64,000 bases of DNA, from contig JAVTVX010000035.1 in assembly GCA_033439265.1 (NCBI GenBank), positions 6,118,001 through 6,182,000 on the forward strand, given 5' to 3'. Shown piece after piece: positions 62,728 to 64,000 of this stretch. The notes beneath the pieces were generated by a model. It was given only the letters and a program-made list of their open reading frames with translations, did not search any database and was not told the DNA's origin. The stretch is from Dillenia suffruticosa (lineage: Eukaryota > Streptophyta > Magnoliopsida > Dilleniales > Dilleniaceae). Position numbers and translations under genes: made by a program. Position 1 is the first letter of the stretch. Each line of letters starts with the position of its first letter.

Positions 62728-63756
62728 TTATCTAAAAAAGAGGAAAATGCAAAAGACAGTCATAATGGAAACCCCAACAGCAACACACAACATGTCCAAC
62801 CTTCCTTCCCTCCTCAACATTCTCTCTCTTCTCTCTCTCTTCATTTCCAAAAACTCCTCGTACTTCCTCTTACCTGTTTCCAACTTTTTTCCCGCATTTC
62901 CCATTCTACCCTCCATAGCCCTCCCTAAAATTACCAAACTCTCCATCCCACTCAAATGCGTCCCATCCAAATTCTCCACTTGCAAACTCACTTCCTTCAC
63001 TTGCAATCTCTCCCCTTCCTGCGCCCCACCACAGGTGATTACCACCCCGCATTGTACCAACTCGCAAGGACCGTTTTTGTTCCTCTCACCGGACAGAACT
63101 GTAGCAAACCGGATCTGAACTTCCCCGCTTAACCAATGTCTGTTAACCGAAACTGGCTTGTGTGATGATACATTCATCGCTCGCCGTCCGATTGGATCGA
63201 TCAAAATCCAGCTCAGAGTGAGCTTCTCCTCCAGATTTTGACACGTGGCGTGAGGGATTTGCGTTGGGACTACGTCCTTCGGGTTAAGCAAGTCGACTCG
63301 GAACGGGGAGCAGTTGAACCAATTGGAGAGAGTTTCTTGGGTATGGACCTTGGAGAGAATGAGGCTGCTGCCGTATCTAAGATCGACGGCTGAGATTAAC
63401 TCTGAAGGGGGTGATGTCTGGGATGATAGATGAGAGTTTTCACGTGCCGTAAAATGTGCACGGGAGAAAAAAGAGCGAGGTCCGTCGGGCGAGAATTGGG
63501 AGATGACGTGGTGGAGACGTGGCGTGTTGAGGGAGGGCCAGGTGGAGTGGCAGACATTGGTCCAAAGAGAGGAGTCGGAGGAGAGAGAGTGGAGGTCGCG
63601 AGAGGCACAGCTCGTCGATGCTAGAGTAGGGCCATCAAGGCGTGTGAGGATATGAGACCGGATTATGTCTGGATGGAAGTTGCCGATTGTGGCGGAGTTG
63701 GTGACGGTGCTTCCGGCTTCGACGTCCGCCGCTTTCGGTGGTGGTGGGAATTCCAT
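62728..63756 (-). CDS. F-box protein with C-terminal membrane segment
   Basis: Single exon, 342 residues, ATG at 63756. Residues about 27-75 form an F-box (NFHPDIIRSHILTRLDGPTL, ASRDLHSLSSDSSLWTNVCH, STWPSL), the part that binds SKP1 in SCF ubiquitin ligases. The middle has the motifs of a plant-specific F-box subfamily (VDLRYGSSLILSKVHTQETL, SWILIDPIGRRAMNVSSHKP, ELVQCGVVITCGGAQEG). A basic, coiled-coil-like stretch (KRKYEEFLEMKRERRERMLR) is followed by a hydrophobic end (MLCVAVGVSIMTVFCIFLFF), so a tail-anchored position is likely. Similar to Arabidopsis At2g27310/At2g36090-type proteins by memory; substrate unknown. No damage seen. Confidence 0.85.
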   Translation of the reverse strand: MEFPPPPKAADVEAGSTVTNSATIGNFHPDIIRSHILTRLDGPTLASTSCASRDLHSLSSDSSLWTNVCHSTWPSLNTPRLHHVISQFSPDGPRSFFSRAHFTARENSHLSSQTSPPSELISAVDLRYGSSLILSKVHTQETLSNWFNCSPFRVDLLNPKDVVPTQIPHATCQNLEEKLTLSWILIDPIGRRAMNVSSHKPVSVNRHWLSGEVQIRFATVLSGERNKNGPCELVQCGVVITCGGAQEGERLQVKEVSLQVENLDGTHLSGMESLVILGRAMEGRMGNAGKKLETGKRKYEEFLEMKRERRERMLRREGRLDMLCVAVGVSIMTVFCIFLFFR

Positions 63757-63854
63757 TTTGTAAGGATGGATGTCTGGTGTTAACTTTTAGGAGTTGGGAG
63801 AGAACGTGGATGAGGGAGGCGAGGTTGTTTTCTTCGATTTTGCATCGGACCAAA

Positions 63855-63862
63855 CTTTTATA
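63855..63862 (-). promoter_or_regulatory. TATA box of the F-box gene
   Basis: TATAAAAG on the minus strand, about 100 bases upstream of the ATG at 63756. The rest of 63757-64000 is upstream sequence in which I see no other feature. Confidence 0.6.
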
Positions 63863-64000
63863 ACAGTCCGATGTTAGACAAGTGGCGGTTTTTTGTTTTC
63901 CTAAAATGTCCTCCGTTGTTGGTGCAATTACGGAGGCCTGCCCAGTCAACGCGGGAAAACAAACTACTGTGGTGATCACCTCGTGGTCGATGGAATTTGC

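Noticed and set aside
62747-63118. 123-codon plus-strand frame over the F-box gene
   Set aside because: Opposite-strand shadow of the 342-residue F-box frame, which has the family motifs.
1-64000. tRNA or rRNA genes, CRISPR arrays, LTR or other virus-like elements
   Set aside because: None recognised by eye. The only tRNA-like sequence is the SINE head near 38.55-38.62 kb, and no long terminal repeats or retroelement protein motifs other than the LINE scraps were seen.

Overview
This looks like nuclear DNA of a flowering plant. Genes are split by many GT-AG introns, intergenic DNA is AT-rich with long A/T runs, and the protein families are plant-specific or plant-typed (SPINDLY, a Casparian-strip-type CASP, ELM1, plant DCP1, SHOOT GRAVITROPISM 6). 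No bacterial operon, CRISPR array, tRNA or rRNA gene, or retrovirus-like element was recognised. The species cannot be named from the sequence; a dicot-type genome with an old genome duplication would fit.

Layout. 0.8-4.2 kb (+): last five exons of SPINDLY, the nucleocytoplasmic O-fucosyltransferase of gibberellin signalling. 5.6-10.9 kb (-): six-exon relic of a PPIL1/CYP18-2-type cyclophilin with an in-frame stop and damaged active-site neighbourhood; an RTE-type LINE tail sits in one intron. 11.8-29.2 kb: a local array of three copies of a roughly 4-5 kb unit, each carrying a minus-strand gene of an uncharacterised plant RRM-like family (copy A interrupted by one stop, copy B open, copy C decayed). 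Between units A and B lies a partial copy of ELM1 (only exons 4 and 5). 29.5-36.0 kb (+): an apparently intact 11-exon ELM1 gene (mitochondrial fission). 37.4-38.2 kb (+): intact 3-exon CASP gene. 38.5 kb: tRNA-type SINE, with a second copy inverted at 28.7 kb. 39-45 kb: gene-poor DNA with a striking inverted repeat at 43.13-43.43 kb. 45.4-47.1 kb (-): frameshifted relic of the SGR6 HEAT-repeat gene (5' part only). 47.4-49.4 kb: AT-rich and then T-rich degenerate repeat. 50.2-55.4 kb (+): intact 8-exon DCP1 decapping activator gene. 57.8-61.5 kb (+): 4-exon relic of an organelle-type RRM protein with two stops and a mutated splice donor. 62.7-63.8 kb (-): single-exon F-box protein with a C-terminal membrane segment.

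The genes do not form a pathway; they are ordinary neighbours. What stands out is the number of intron-keeping relics of conserved single-domain or housekeeping genes (cyclophilin, ELM1 fragment, SGR6, organelle RRM) beside intact genes, which fits loss of duplicate copies after a segmental or whole-genome duplication, plus a younger local tandem array around the RRM-like gene and ELM1. No clearly new molecular system is evident. The best candidates for a second look are the RRM-like array with possible unannotated upstream exons and the inverted repeat at 43.15 kb.
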